From positions 1,936,001 through 2,000,000 of the forward strand of contig NZ_CP047050.1 of assembly GCF_009799805.1 (NCBI RefSeq): a stretch of DNA of 64,000 nucleotides. The letters are read 5' to 3'. Origin of the DNA: Myroides phaeus (GTDB taxonomy: Bacteria; Bacteroidota; Bacteroidia; Flavobacteriales; Flavobacteriaceae). Shown here piece after piece: positions 34,387 through 42,839 of this stretch (the first letter of the stretch is position 1; every line of letters starts with the position of its first letter). The notes beneath the pieces were generated by a model. The model saw only the letters and a list, made by a program, of their open reading frames with translations. It was not told where the DNA came from and searched no databases. A program made the translations under genes and the position numbers.

Positions 34387-36285
34387 ATGAGTAAAATAAT
34401 CGGTATTGACTTAGGAACTACAAACTCATGTGTTTCAGTAATGGAAGGTAACGAGCCAGTAGTAATCCCTAATGCAGAAGGTAAAAGAACTACACCATCA
34501 GTAGTAGCATTCGTAGAAGGTGGAGAAATTAAAGTTGGTGACCCTGCTAAACGTCAGGCGGTAACTAACCCTACAAAAACAGTTTCTTCTATTAAGAGAT
34601 TTATGGGAGAAAAATTCAGTGAAATTTCTAACGAAATTAGCGCTGTTCCTTACAAAGTATTAAAAGGAGACAACGACACTGCTCGTGTAGATATCGACGG
34701 ACGTTTATATACTTCTCAAGAGATTTCTGCAATGACTTTGCAAAAAATGAAAAAAACAGCTGAAGACTATTTAGGACAAGAAGTTTCTGAAGCAGTAATC
34801 ACTGTACCAGCATATTTTAACGATGCACAACGTCAAGCTACTAAAGAAGCTGGGGAAATTGCAGGATTAAAAGTAAGACGTATTATTAACGAGCCTACAG
34901 CGGCTGCGTTAGCTTACGGATTAGACAAAACAGGAAAAGACCAAAAAGTTGTAGTATATGACTTAGGGGGTGGTACTTTCGATATCTCTATCCTTGAATT
35001 AGGTGATGGTGTGTTTGAAGTATTGTCTACTAATGGAGATACTCACTTAGGTGGGGATGACTTTGACAACGTAATCATCAACTGGTTAGCTGATGAGTTT
35101 AACGCTGCTGAAGGAGTTGACTTACGTAAAGATGCTATGGCATTACAACGTTTGAAAGAGGCTGCTGAGAAAGCTAAAGTTGAGTTGTCTTCTGCTACAC
35201 AAACAGAGATTAACTTACCTTATGTTACGGCTACTGCTTCTGGACCTAAACACTTAGTGCAAACTTTAACAAGAGCTAAATTTGAACAATTATCTGACGA
35301 TTTAGTACGTCGTTCAATGATCCCTTGTGAGAAAGCATTAAAAGACGCTGGATTATCTAAATCTGATATTGATGAAGTAATCTTAGTTGGTGGGTCTACT
35401 CGTATCCCGAGAATCCAAGAAGAAGTTGAAAAATTCTTTGGTAAAAAACCACATAAAGGTGTTAACCCAGACGAGGTTGTAGCTATTGGTGCTGCTATCC
35501 AAGGTGGGGTATTAACAGGTGATGTTAAAGACGTATTGTTATTAGACGTTACGCCACTTTCATTAGGTATTGAGACTATGGGAGGTGTATTCACTAAATT
35601 AATTGAGTCGAATACTACTATTCCTACTAAAAAATCTCAAGTATTCTCTACTGCTGCGGATAACCAACCATCGGTTGAAATCCACGTATTACAAGGAGAG
35701 AGACCAATGGCTAACGATAACAAAACTATCGGTCGTTTCCACCTTGACGGTTTACCACCAGCACAAAGAGGAGTGCCTCAAATTGAAGTAACTTTTGATA
35801 TTGATGCGAATGGTATTATCAAAGTATCTGCTACTGATAAAGGAACAGGTAAATCTCACGATATCCGTATCGAGGCTTCATCTGGATTAACTGAAGAAGA
35901 AATCCAAAGAATGAAAAAAGAGGCTGAAGCTAATGCTGATGCTGATAAAAAAGCAAAAGAATCTGTTGAGAAAATCAACGAGGCTGATGCTATGATTTTC
36001 CAAACGGAAAAACAATTGAAAGAATTTGGAGATAAATTATCTGCAAACAATAAATCTAACATCGAAGGTGCTTTAGAGGAATTGAAAAAAGCTTTCGAAA
36101 CAAAAGATGTTGCTACTATTCAACCTGCGTTAGACAAAATTAACGAGGCTTGGAAAGCTGCTTCTGAGGAAATGTACAAAGCGCAAGCTGAAGGACAACA
36201 AGGTGGTGCTGAACAAGCGCAACCAAACCAAGGAGGTACTGATGCTGATGGTACGCAAGATGTAGATTACGAAGAAGTTAAATAA
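34387..36285 (+). CDS. dnaK: Chaperone DnaK (Hsp70)
   Basis: A 632-residue Hsp70. Nucleotide-binding domain signatures: [18 protein letters not shown] (N-terminus), [14 protein letters not shown] (about 190-205), and [16 protein letters not shown] (about 335-350); substrate-binding beta domain; helical lid; flexible C-terminus with GG-rich tail ending ..DVDYEEVK. It folds proteins in the cytoplasm with DnaJ and GrpE. It stands alone here (no dnaJ or grpE adjacent), followed by a terminator. Length is normal. Confidence 0.98.
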   Translation: MSKIIGIDLGTTNSCVSVMEGNEPVVIPNAEGKRTTPSVVAFVEGGEIKVGDPAKRQAVTNPTKTVSSIKRFMGEKFSEISNEISAVPYKVLKGDNDTARVDIDGRLYTSQEISAMTLQKMKKTAEDYLGQEVSEAVITVPAYFNDAQRQATKEAGEIAGLKVRRIINEPTAAALAYGLDKTGKDQKVVVYDLGGGTFDISILELGDGVFEVLSTNGDTHLGGDDFDNVIINWLADEFNAAEGVDLRKDAMALQRLKEAAEKAKVELSSATQTEINLPYVTATASGPKHLVQTLTRAKFEQLSDDLVRRSMIPCEKALKDAGLSKSDIDEVILVGGSTRIPRIQEEVEKFFGKKPHKGVNPDEVVAIGAAIQGGVLTGDVKDVLLLDVTPLSLGIETMGGVFTKLIESNTTIPTKKSQVFSTAADNQPSVEIHVLQGERPMANDNKTIGRFHLDGLPPAQRGVPQIEVTFDIDANGIIKVSATDKGTGKSHDIRIEASSGLTEEEIQRMKKEAEANADADKKAKESVEKINEADAMIFQTEKQLKEFGDKLSANNKSNIEGALEELKKAFETKDVATIQPALDKINEAWKAASEEMYKAQAEGQQGGAEQAQPNQGGTDADGTQDVDYEEVK

Positions 36286-36318
36286 TCGGATATCCGACAT
36301 TTAATTGTTATAAAGTGG

Positions 36319-36350
36319 AAGCCGAGTCTGTTATAGACTCGGCTTTTTTT
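36319..36350 (+). terminator. dnaK terminator
   Basis: AAGCCGAGTC / GACTCGGCTT stem (36319-36328 and 36336-36345), 7-nt loop and T-run, 33 bp after the dnaK stop. Confidence 0.9.
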
Positions 36351-36379
36351 GTTTACTTACTTTTTTGAGAGAAGGGTGT

Positions 36380-36451
36380 GAGCCGAATATATTGCTTATT
36401 CGGCTCAAAATACCCTATAAACATGAGCCGAATAATTAAGCTATTCGGCTC
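36380..36451. repeat. Two identical-arm hairpins downstream of dnaK
   Basis: GAGCCGAATA ... TATTCGGCTC occurs twice (36380-36406 and 36425-36451), each with a 7-nt loop of different sequence. The arms share GAGCCGA with the dnaK terminator region. They may be RNA-stability elements or copies of a small palindromic repeat. Confidence 0.75.
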
Positions 36452-36541
36452 ATTGTATTTTATAAAAGGACAGAAGTAATTTTTATTAGGCTGTTTTACT
36501 GAGAATTATTATTTTTATTCTGACTTTAAAATTGGTATCAA

Positions 36542-36838
36542 ATGATGATAGCTACCGTTGTAGGGATATGGATAATGCAACTTGTACTGAGTGTGCTTTT
36601 AGACGCAAAGGGATTGCGATTGTGGAAACACGCGGTAGTTGCACTAATCTTAGTGATGTATATCTTTGTGATACCGCCTTTGTTTTATCCTGATGTATTG
36701 CCTAATGGGCCACGTTGTGGTATGCCGGATTTAGGAATATTTATGTTTTTCTTGTTAGGAGGGGGAGGGTTGACTATTGTTACTCATTTCGTTTACCTTC
36801 TAATAGCGAAGAATAAACGAAATAAGGCAACACGATAG
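36542..36838 (+). CDS. Small membrane protein, unknown
   Basis: A 98-residue protein with three hydrophobic segments (about 2-20, 28-46 and 66-90). No family recognised. It starts at an ATG-ATG pair (36542, 36545). It stands alone between the dnaK hairpins and a convergent gene. Confidence 0.65.
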   Translation: MMIATVVGIWIMQLVLSVLLDAKGLRLWKHAVVALILVMYIFVIPPLFYPDVLPNGPRCGMPDLGIFMFFLLGGGGLTIVTHFVYLLIAKNKRNKATR

Positions 36839-36864
36839 TCTTTATATAGTTTTAGACAGGGCTT

Positions 36865-37653
36865 TTAGTTAAGTCCCATATTCTGACGTCTATTCACTAT
36901 TTCAAGCATATATTTCTCAATGTATGGTCTTGCTTCTTCTAAAGTAGCAATTCCTGGAAATTCAATAGGTGTAGCAGAGAAATATCCTTTCAATACGCTG
37001 ACAGGTTCACCGTTTCGCATAAATACAGATAAGGTATTGTCCACCTTTGGTTTGTCTCCTATTTGAATGCTGAAGTCGATTAAGCGTTGAGAACACAATT
37101 GTGCGTCACTCAATATCTCGTCTTCTGATTTTGTTGTTTTTGTAACCTCTGTAGCCAATCCTCGTACAAGAATAGTTGAGGTGTTTTCTTTTGGCAACTC
37201 TAAGAAAGGATGTCCCAGTTGTAAAGGTTTGTTTAGCAAACATTCGTCAGCCACTTCATACCAAAAACCTTTAGCGATAACTTCAATAAATTGGTCGTGA
37301 AACTGGAAAATGTAATGAGAGTAATCTGTTAGCATTTCCGTTACGTTTCCACCAAATTCGTATTCTGTACCGTAGTGTTTCTTCTCGTAGTTGTAACGCT
37401 CTCCTAACCAAGAAGAGTTGATTATTTTGTATATCCAAACGACTTCGTCTGTAGCCGATGTAATGTTTTGTCCGAAAGGTAAGTATTCTCCTCTTGAAAC
37501 CTTGATCGAGTCTAACCCTTGAAAGGTTACTCTTCCAAATTTATCGTTATCAGTTTCAAAATATATTCCGCTTAGTTTATCAGCGTAAATGACAGTAGGT
37601 GTTAAAACGTATTCGGGCGAAACCGGTATATAGATTCCTATTGCAAATGACAT
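36865..37653 (-). CDS. Hypothetical protein, 262 aa
   Basis: A soluble protein without a signal peptide, rich in aromatic residues and beta-strand patterns (FGRVTFQGLDSIKVSRGEYL, YHYIFQFHDQFIEVIA-like stretch). No known motif. It ends with NRRQNMGLN. Convergent with the membrane-protein gene. I assign no function. Confidence 0.75.
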   Translation of the reverse strand: MSFAIGIYIPVSPEYVLTPTVIYADKLSGIYFETDNDKFGRVTFQGLDSIKVSRGEYLPFGQNITSATDEVVWIYKIINSSWLGERYNYEKKHYGTEYEFGGNVTEMLTDYSHYIFQFHDQFIEVIAKGFWYEVADECLLNKPLQLGHPFLELPKENTSTILVRGLATEVTKTTKSEDEILSDAQLCSQRLIDFSIQIGDKPKVDNTLSVFMRNGEPVSVLKGYFSATPIEFPGIATLEEARPYIEKYMLEIVNRRQNMGLN

Positions 37654-37855
37654 TTGTGGTGTATTTAATAAGTGTTTTTAAGTGGGGCAAATTTACTAAT
37701 AATCCTTTATCTATGTGCGTTTGAGGCTGTTTTTGTGTATGTGGTTTGTAATGTGTTGTTTCATAGCTTACTGCTGTTTAAGACTTGAACAATAAACTCT
37801 TTTTAAGTATAATTTTACGTCTGTAAATGAGCAAAATAAGTTGTGATAACTAAAA

Positions 37856-37890
37856 AAAGTCCAACTAAATGTAGTTGGACTTTGCTTATG
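37856..37890 (-). terminator. Terminator of the lipoprotein gene
   Basis: Perfect 12-bp stem AAAGTCCAACTA / TAGTTGGACTTT (37856-37867 and 37872-37883), 4-nt loop. It follows the minus-strand gene at 37907, with the T-run on the minus strand. Confidence 0.85.
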
Positions 37891-37906
37891 GTAAACTGAA
37901 ATACGC

Positions 37907-38770
37907 TTAGTATTTGATGTCAAATGTGGTTGTTTCAGTTACGTTTTCATCTTTGTGGAATATTGTTCTGACCACTTGAGATACAGCTCCTTTTTCATTT
38001 AACTGATACGTATAAGAGAATCTTCTACGAGATGTTTCATATTGCTGTAATAAGTTAGGTGCTTTTACACCTAATAATCCCTGAATAGCAGCGTATCTTG
38101 GGTTAATGAAGTTAGGGTAACCTGCAATAAGTACGTTTAAATCAATATTGCTATTGTTTAAAACATCCGATCTTCTATAAGAATCTGATATATGTGTACG
38201 CCCTTTTGTTTTTAAAGGATTTCCTTCTTCCCAAATATACTCTTCAATATCGTGATTAAGGTCACTTGTATTTTCAATTTTTACAAGTTGGTTTAGCTCG
38301 TTGTATGAGAAGTCGTAACGTCTGTTCGTATCCTCTGTATCAGCTAAAGTTACCTTTAATGAGATGGCTTTTTTCTCATTTGGGGCTAAAGTAAACTCAT
38401 ACACATCTTCTCCTTTAATTCCTTTTTGTGATACAAAAGCAGTTGCCTTTCCGTTGCTGTACACATAGCGAATATCCTCAGCACCAAAAGAAGGGCTTGT
38501 TTTTAATCCACTTACAGTGTTTAATGTATTGTCAGCATTGTAAGTGAAAACAGTTTTTGAAGTTGTTACCTTTCCTGCTTTGTTATTGGTAATTTGAATT
38601 TCTCTTACCAAGTCAACTTGTTGTGTTTTTGTAGGAGGAGCGATAGGTGCAGATATAGGTGCTCCTTTGTGTGGCTCTGGGTTTACGATGTTGTTATCAT
38701 CTCCTTTACTACAGCTTCCTAAGGTTAATAACATTGTCAAACCAAAGAAAAATAATTGTTTTTTAATCAT
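37907..38770 (-). CDS. Lipoprotein, RHS/YD-like or DUF4595-type beta repeat protein
   Basis: A 287-residue lipoprotein (LFFFGLTMLLTLGSC, Cys20). The body has repeated beta hairpins of the kind ...YNADNTLNTVSGL..., FSYNELNQLVKIENT, TYQLNEKGAVSQVV, which resemble the YD-type or DUF4595-like repeats of secreted Bacteroidota proteins. It is predicted to lie on the cell surface or in the periplasm. Function unknown. Confidence 0.75.
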   Translation of the reverse strand: MIKKQLFFFGLTMLLTLGSCSKGDDNNIVNPEPHKGAPISAPIAPPTKTQQVDLVREIQITNNKAGKVTTSKTVFTYNADNTLNTVSGLKTSPSFGAEDIRYVYSNGKATAFVSQKGIKGEDVYEFTLAPNEKKAISLKVTLADTEDTNRRYDFSYNELNQLVKIENTSDLNHDIEEYIWEEGNPLKTKGRTHISDSYRRSDVLNNSNIDLNVLIAGYPNFINPRYAAIQGLLGVKAPNLLQQYETSRRRFSYTYQLNEKGAVSQVVRTIFHKDENVTETTTFDIKY

Positions 38771-39081
38771 AGCGTAAATATTAAGTTTTTGTTTTGTTAT
38801 TATGTTGATTTGTACTTTTAATAGATGTTATTGTGCTATATGTTGGCTTTTTGTCTATTAAAGCGTGTTTTATTTTTATTTTGCGCAAAATTATTTATTT
38901 CTCTTTTTAGTTATAAAAAACACTATGAAAATTATAAAAATTTTAACTCATCGTGTTGATTGATAGTTTGTTCGTTGTTTTGTGTTGCCAATGTTTTACG
39001 TAGTTTGTCTTATTTTGGCATATTATTTCTAAGATGTGTTTTTTTTGGGGACTATTTCAGAAAACACCTATCTTTATCGGT
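38771..39081. other. Divergent intergenic region
   Basis: A 311-bp AT-rich region between divergent genes. It should hold promoters for both, but I can place no confident -7/-33 pair. The frame of the glycosylase gene is open from 39034, but its conserved start is at 39082. Confidence 0.4.
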
Positions 39082-39579
39082 ATGAAGAATGAAATGCGTA
39101 TTGCTTCTTTTGAACCGTTGATAGGTGATAATGCCACTGTTCTTGTGCTTGGAACGATGCCCAGTGTGAAGTCGTTAGAGGGACAAGAGTATTACGGCAA
39201 TAGACAAAATGCCTTTTGGCCTATCTTATTTGGGGTGTTTGAAGAAGAAATGACTACTGATTACGAGCTAAAGAAGGAATTGTTAAGACGACACGGGATT
39301 GCGTTGTGGGACGTTTTGCAGTCGTGTGAACGGGAAGGGAGCTTAGATAGTAAGATCAAAGGAGAGGTGCCTAATGATATTGTGGGCTTGCTAAAAGCGT
39401 ATCCTACAATTAAAACCATTGTGTTCTCCAGTCAAAAGGCAGCACAGTATTTCAAAAAGTACATTGGTACCATAGAAGGTATTACCTTTGTAACAATGCC
39501 ATCGCCCAGCGGGGCTAATGCAAGGATGAGCTTGCAAGACAAATTAAATCATTGGAAAACACTTAAATCATTTATATGA
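39082..39579 (+). CDS. Uracil-DNA glycosylase superfamily (DNA-deoxyinosine glycosylase type)
   Basis: A 165-residue protein with VLVLGTMPSVKSLEGQEYYGNRQNAFWPIL (UDG-family GxxPS/T and N motif, about 21-50) and FVTMPSPSGANARMS (about 133-147, the C-terminal SPSxxNA loop). The family excises deaminated bases such as hypoxanthine or uracil. The start at MKNEMRI avoids an unlikely N-terminal extension. The stop overlaps the next gene by 4 nt. Confidence 0.85.
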   Translation: MKNEMRIASFEPLIGDNATVLVLGTMPSVKSLEGQEYYGNRQNAFWPILFGVFEEEMTTDYELKKELLRRHGIALWDVLQSCEREGSLDSKIKGEVPNDIVGLLKAYPTIKTIVFSSQKAAQYFKKYIGTIEGITFVTMPSPSGANARMSLQDKLNHWKTLKSFI

Positions 39580-40250
39580 AGTCGCTACAGAAAGAACACT
39601 TAGATTTTTTGGTAACGCTTAGTCAGAATAACAACAAGCCTTGGTTTGCAGACAATAAACCGTATTTCGACAAGCTATTTGCAGAGGTGAAAGACTTCTT
39701 TAAAGAGGTGTATGAAACGATGCAACAGCACGATGGGGTGGATTTGTTTCACGTACATCGCATTTATAGAGATGTGCGTTTTGCTAAGGATAAAACACCT
39801 TATAAAACGTATTTCGGTTTACACTTAGGACGTAATAAACCGTTGTTAAGAGGAGGGTATTACATCAATATTGAGCCTGGAAAGAGTTTTGTTGGTGGTG
39901 GTTTTTGGGAACCTAATAAAGAGGACTTATTGCGTATTCGAAAGGAGATTGAAATGGATGATAGTGAGTTGCGCGATATTATTAAAGACAAGCGTTTTCA
40001 AGCGTATTTTGGCGATTTAGTAGGTGAAGAATTGAAAACTTGTCCTAAGGGATTTGACAAAGAGCATCCTGCCATTGACTTATTGCGCAAGAAGCAGTTT
40101 TTGGTTATGCGTTCCTTTACAGATAAAGAGATATTAAAACCAGGTTTTGCGGATGAAGTGATTAAAACGTTTGAGGCAATGCGTCCATTTTTTGACTATA
40201 TGTCGGATGTGCTAACCACTGATGTAAACGGGGTTAGCTTGTATGAATAG
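39576..40250 (+). CDS. DUF2461 (TIGR02453) family protein
   Basis: A 224-residue protein with the family's conserved start (FLVTLSQNNNKPWFADNKPYFD), RIYRDVRFAKDKTPYKTYFG and GGYYINIEPGKSFVGGGFW. Function of the family is unknown. Its ATG overlaps the glycosylase stop (ATGA), so the two are co-translated, which suggests a link to DNA repair or nucleotide metabolism. Confidence 0.9.
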   Translation: MKSLQKEHLDFLVTLSQNNNKPWFADNKPYFDKLFAEVKDFFKEVYETMQQHDGVDLFHVHRIYRDVRFAKDKTPYKTYFGLHLGRNKPLLRGGYYINIEPGKSFVGGGFWEPNKEDLLRIRKEIEMDDSELRDIIKDKRFQAYFGDLVGEELKTCPKGFDKEHPAIDLLRKKQFLVMRSFTDKEILKPGFADEVIKTFEAMRPFFDYMSDVLTTDVNGVSLYE

Positions 40251-40325
40251 GGGATTGTACGCCTGATGCCAACTGTGCTAATTTTGATTATTAGCAACAA
40301 TAACTCAAGTATAAAAGAGCAAAAA

Positions 40326-40362
40326 AAAGCCTCAATAACAAATCGTGTTATTGAGGCTTTTT
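40326..40362. terminator. Bidirectional terminator
   Basis: AAAGCCTCAATAACA / TGTTATTGAGGCTTT, a perfect 15-bp stem with A-run left and T-run right, between convergent genes (DUF2461 and the cyclotransferase). Confidence 0.9.
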
Positions 40363-40376
40363 ATATAGGAAATAAT

Positions 40377-41474
40377 CTATTTAATGATTTCTATTTCAAA
40401 CATCTTATCCCAGTTTTTACCTGTTAAGAAGAATGTTTTTGTTTGCGGATTATAAGCTATTCCGTTTAAAACATCGCGGTCTTGGTGATACGTTGTCTTG
40501 TCTAATAATTCTTTCACATCAACAATCGCTTCTACTGCTCCCGTTTTTGGGTTGATAATAGCAACTGCGTTTTGACCGTAAACATTTGCGTAGATTTTAC
40601 CATCTACCCATTCTAATTCGTTTACTCCTTGTACAGCCGTTCTGTTAATGTAAACTTTGATTTGGTCAACCTCTGTAAATGTTTCTGGGTCCACTTTATA
40701 AATCGTTTCATCACCACCCGTCATATATAAATGCGTACCGTCATTTGTCAATCCCCAACCTTCCATATTCTTGAAGTAAGGCAATGTTTTTATTTTCTCC
40801 AATGTTTCAGGATTATACACATAAGCCTCCTTGTTTTGGTAAGTCAGTTGGTACAGTTTATCGTTTAAAATAGTACACCCTTCACCAAAGATCTCCATTG
40901 GCAACTTGTGTATTTTTGTTACTTGTCCTGTTTTATAATCAACGTGGCGAACACTTGACACACCTTTTTTACCAGTACCTTGGTAGTTGATAGCCGTTCC
41001 ACCACCTTCACCATTACCAGTACTTTCGATCATTGTACCCTTGTAAAATTCCAACCCTTGTGTGTAAGCTTCTTGATCGTGCGGATAGGTATTTACTATT
41101 CTGTATGAATAAGCAACCGGCGTAACAGGAGAAGTTACCTCAATCTTAGTAGTCACCTCTTTTTGTTGTCCGTCAGCATATGCTATTCCTTTGATGATTG
41201 TTTCGCCCAATTTCTCGTTTGCTAAGTTGTAATTCAGCACCTCATTATTCTTTGCAGTAGCTATTTTTTTGTCGTTTAAATAGTAAGCAACAGAATCAAT
41301 TTCGGCGTTATCAGTTGTTTTTAATGACAATTTTAGGTCTTCATTTCCTGCATAAAGTTGTTTTAAATGCGTCGTATCAATAGAAAAAACATTTTTCTCT
41401 AAATTTTTATTGTTCGAACAGCTCATTAAAACAAAGCCTAAGGCTATGGGAAATAGAATATTATAATTTTTCAT
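40377..41474 (-). CDS. Glutaminyl-peptide cyclotransferase (glutamine cyclotransferase), lipoprotein
   Basis: A ~365-residue lipoprotein (FPIALGFVLMSC) with a C-terminal beta-propeller of the plant/bacterial glutamine cyclotransferase family: PHDQEAYTQGLEFYKGTMIESTG, FGEGCTILNDKLYQLTY, GWGLTNDGTHLYMTGG, VNELEWVDGKIYANV, GIAYNP. It converts N-terminal Gln to pyroglutamate in exported proteins. The residues before the propeller (~30-110) form an Ig-like extension. I start at MKNYN (41474). Confidence 0.9.
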   Translation of the reverse strand: MKNYNILFPIALGFVLMSCSNNKNLEKNVFSIDTTHLKQLYAGNEDLKLSLKTTDNAEIDSVAYYLNDKKIATAKNNEVLNYNLANEKLGETIIKGIAYADGQQKEVTTKIEVTSPVTPVAYSYRIVNTYPHDQEAYTQGLEFYKGTMIESTGNGEGGGTAINYQGTGKKGVSSVRHVDYKTGQVTKIHKLPMEIFGEGCTILNDKLYQLTYQNKEAYVYNPETLEKIKTLPYFKNMEGWGLTNDGTHLYMTGGDETIYKVDPETFTEVDQIKVYINRTAVQGVNELEWVDGKIYANVYGQNAVAIINPKTGAVEAIVDVKELLDKTTYHQDRDVLNGIAYNPQTKTFFLTGKNWDKMFEIEIIK

Positions 41475-41563
41475 CCGTCTTTTTAATTTTAATACAATAT
41501 ACAAATCTTATCGGAAAAGTAGAAAAGACTTGTAGAAATATAAAATGGTTGTATATTTGCAGT

Positions 41564-41657
41564 GGCAAGTCCTACGCGACCAGCTCCTGCAGACTCCTCC
41601 AGGGTGGGAACGCAGCAAAGGTATGTGGTTGTAGCGGTGCGACGTAGGTAGCTTGCC
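41564..41657 (+). ncRNA. ffs: Signal recognition particle RNA (4.5S type), copy 1
   Basis: GGCAAG...CTTGCC closing ends and the conserved domain IV loop GGGTGGGAACGCAGCAAAGG (41602-41621), which binds Ffh. A TATATTTG promoter element lies at 41552-41559. A 94-nt RNA that is identical in copy 2. It guides membrane-protein ribosomes to the translocon. Confidence 0.9.
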
Positions 41658-42082
41658 ATTTTTTTATTATCTCAGTTAATCTCCATTAGGGAGATTTTTT
41701 TGTTTATACCCCTTTCCATTTGATAACGGAAATATGTTATCTTGTTTTCTTTCTTAAAAAAACATTCACTACTTTTTATTGTTTGATAGTCTTACGGTTT
41801 TTAGCGTATTACTTTATTGGCTTTTTCAAAAAAGGGCAATTAGCGAACTTTTTAGGAGTATATTCCAATAGAACATAAGGTAGTTTTTAATGATAAACGA
41901 TTGTTTTTAGTCTTGCCACTTGGCGTATTTATTACCAAATACGGGCTTTTTTGACTATATTATCTACAATCCAATATTTTTTTTAACCCTTGATTTTATT
42001 GAGGTAGAGGGACTTAGTTTTTTATTTGTAGGATATTTTCAATTTTGTTTTCATTACTCCAAAATGGTTGTATATTTGCAGT

Positions 42083-42176
42083 GGCAAGTCCTACGCGACC
42101 AGCTCCTGCAGACTCCTCCAGGGTGGGAACGCAGCAAAGGTATGTGGTTGTAGCGGTGCGACGTAGGTAGCTTGCC
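42083..42176 (+). ncRNA. ffs: Signal recognition particle RNA (4.5S type), copy 2
   Basis: The same 94 nt as copy 1, offset by 519 bp, with the same upstream ATGGTTGTATATTTG promoter and nearly the same downstream terminator region up to CCTTTCCATTTG (about 42240). The duplicated block is ~190 bp. Bacteria usually have a single SRP RNA gene. Confidence 0.9.
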
Positions 42177-42381
42177 ATTTTTTTATTATATCAGTTAATC
42201 TCCATTAGGGAGATTTTTTTGTTTTTACCCCTTTCCATTTGTGCTTATAACCGCAAAACTCTACTATTCTTTTTAGCGTTACTTCTACTATAAAACAACC
42301 TCTTTTTATGAGGTTAAACAGGTCTTAAAGCCTTATAAATACAGGGTTGTTTGACTCATATCCCACATTGCTACCACATTA

Positions 42382-42451
42382 CTACCACACACCTTCGAGA
42401 AAAAGGCGTTTTTCCGAACTAATCTGGTACTTGTGTGGTAGATGTCTCGAA
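42382..42451 (+). ncRNA. Candidate pseudoknotted RNA or regulatory structure
   Basis: CTACCACACA (42382-42391) pairs with TGTGTGGTAG (42432-42441), while TTCGAGA (42394-42400) pairs with TCTCGAA (42445-42451). The two helices cross, which is an H-type pseudoknot, with a small GAAAA / TTTTC hairpin between them. There is no ORF here. It lies ~390 bp upstream of tamB. Confidence 0.4.
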
Positions 42452-42839
42452 CATAGTCCGTTTAAAACTCGGCATAAAGGTGTTTAAGGTTTCAAGCGCA
42501 TTCCAAAGTGTTATTTTTCAAATCTTCGGGTATTTCAATTTTATTTATTATTTCCTCATTAAGGAGATAGATCATTAGTGAACTAAAATTAGTACTAACA
42601 TCACGATAACAATGTTGTCTTGCTTAGTTTAATCGAGATATGTGTTAATTTGTATTACTTGTTATGTCTTTAAATGGTTGTAGTTTATTCTCAAATAGTG
42701 ATTTTTACTGTGCGAATTATAAGACGTTGTGCTTGTTCGTTTTTCATTGCTAAAAAAAAGGAGAATTATTTTAATTTAAACAGCGATAAACACTATAAAT
42801 GGGATGGTTTTTGTTATTTTTGATGTTAAAAAATAAACG

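Larger units (their letters stand above)
41475..42839. other. Long intergenic region with duplicated SRP RNA genes
   Basis: 1.36 kb without a convincing protein gene. It holds two SRP RNA copies, each followed by a terminator hairpin (AATCTCC / GGGAGATT plus T-run at 41679 and 42198), and an RNA-like pseudoknot candidate at 42382-42451. An ORF at 41920-42153 runs through the second SRP RNA and is spurious. Confidence 0.7.

Noticed and set aside
41920..42153. 77-aa ORF
   Set aside because: Its C-terminal half is the second SRP RNA gene translated; not a protein gene.
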